NCBI RefSeq assembly: GCF_003583925.1
Contig: NZ_QYCN01000013.1
Location: 19,493-81,642, forward strand
DNA length: 62,150 nt
From: Hymenobacter rubripertinctus
GTDB lineage: Bacteria > Bacteroidota > Bacteroidia > Cytophagales > Hymenobacteraceae
Reading direction: 5' to 3'
The notes under the pieces were generated by a model, which saw only the letters and a list, made by a program, of their open reading frames with translations, was not told the DNA's origin and searched no databases. This document shows positions 61,501 through 62,150 of this stretch, piece by piece. Position numbers and translations under genes: made by a program. The first letter of the stretch is position 1, and every line of letters begins with the position of its first letter.

Positions 61501-62100
61501 CCTCCCTTCGTCATCCTCCACCAACTGCTCGATGAGCATAATCATAATATGGATGGCTTTGATGTGGATTTCCTGAATCCGGTCGGCGTAGCCGGTGTGC
61601 GGGGCCCGGATTTCCACGTCGCTCAGGGCGGCGAGCAGGCCGCCGTCCTGGCCGGTGAGGCTGACCACCTGCATGCCCTGGGCGCGGGCGGCTTCGGCGG
61701 CGCGCAGCACGTTAGGCGAGTTGCCGCTGGTGCTCAGGCCCAGCAGCACGTCGCCGGGGCGGCCCAGGGCTTCCACGTAGCGGCTGAACACATACTCGTA
61801 GCCAAAATCATTGGCCACGCAGCTCAGGTGCGAGGCCTCGGTGAGGGCAATGGCCCCGAGGGCGCGGCGGTTCTGGCGGTAGCGGCCGGTGAGCTCCTCG
61901 GCGAAATGCTGGGCGTCGCAGAGGGAGCCGCCGTTGCCGCAGGTCAGGATTTTGCCGCCCTGCTTGAGGGACGCGGCCATAAGGCGGGCGGCCTGCTCAA
62001 TGGCCCGGAGGCTGGCCAGATTCTGCACAAACTGCTCCAGCACGGACTGGGCCTGGAGGAGTTCGGCGCGGATTTGCTCGGTAAGCGAAAGCTGGGTCAC
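61498..62100 (-). CDS. gmhA: Sedoheptulose 7-phosphate isomerase
   Basis: A 200-residue SIS-domain enzyme that makes D-glycero-D-manno-heptose 7-phosphate for LPS or S-layer glycan synthesis. [20 protein letters not shown], the catalytic stretch [44 protein letters not shown] and the C-terminal [16 protein letters not shown] are typical of GmhA. Its ATG is 50 bases from the window end; other heptose genes may follow on the minus strand outside the window. Confidence 0.9.
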   Translation of the reverse strand: MTQLSLTEQIRAELLQAQSVLEQFVQNLASLRAIEQAARLMAASLKQGGKILTCGNGGSLCDAQHFAEELTGRYRQNRRALGAIALTEASHLSCVANDFGYEYVFSRYVEALGRPGDVLLGLSTSGNSPNVLRAAEAARAQGMQVVSLTGQDGGLLAALSDVEIRAPHTGYADRIQEIHIKAIHIMIMLIEQLVEDDEGR

Positions 62101-62150
62101 GAAAAGCGGGTGTTATACCGCCCGGGGGCTGTCGGCGGGCGGGAGGGGGG

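Overview
The window looks like part of the chromosome of a GC-rich member of the Bacteroidota, most likely a Hymenobacter-like bacterium (order Cytophagales). The signs are PorT-type outer-membrane barrels, a GldB gliding lipoprotein, a DUF6150 protein, the Bacteroidota promoter pattern (TTTG or TTG, about 19-20 bases, TAnnTTTG) in front of several genes, and the absence of clear Shine-Dalgarno sites. Most genes are ordinary chromosomal ones. No rRNA, tRNA or CRISPR array was recognised.

Layout. 1-10 kb: ssb, mutY, an HU-type gene, a TPR protein, a 29-residue bS22/mS38-like basic protein placed just before rng (RNase E/G), a PorT-type barrel, gldB, a glycosyltransferase, nth and an ECF sigma factor overlapping a small gene. 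10-16 kb: DUF6799 protein, MFS transporter, NlpE-like lipoprotein, an alpha/beta hydrolase that lacks its nucleophile serine, and a hypothetical gene. 16.3-23 kb is the most unusual stretch. Two AT-rich islands (one with two genes, one with a single gene) are each bracketed by the same pair of repeats, and their genes are separated by related imperfect palindromes that resemble integron attC sites. Between the islands lies a GC-rich three-gene operon: a soluble coiled coil, a membrane coiled coil and a membrane-anchored actin-like ATPase. 23-32 kb: uvrA with a dispersed repeat inserted in frame, a VOC protein, a STAS-like protein, a TspO-like protein, tpiA, a DUF6150 protein, an OmpA-type lipoprotein split by an A9 slippery tract, and prmA. 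32-37 kb: a 1720-residue secreted protein of unknown function. 37.5-46.7 kb: a Tn3-type transposase remnant, an ABC exporter (MacB-like permease, LolD-like ATPase, HlyD-like fusion protein), an S41 peptidase, and an NtrC-type regulator with its histidine kinase. 47-62 kb: plsY, a TonB-C protein, an XRE-like gene behind a 50-bp palindrome, two STAS-like paralogues, an M20 peptidase, four beta-barrel genes in a row, a PagL-like lipid A deacylase, a DUF4332 protein, pyrD, comM and gmhA.

Working together. mutY, nth, uvrA, ssb and possibly comM are DNA repair or recombination genes. The ABC exporter is probably controlled by the sigma-54 regulator and kinase next to it. plsY, gmhA, the PagL-like enzyme and the barrels concern the envelope. 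A recurrent theme is intergenic hairpins built from short, often 7-nt, words. One copy has become part of the uvrA coding sequence.
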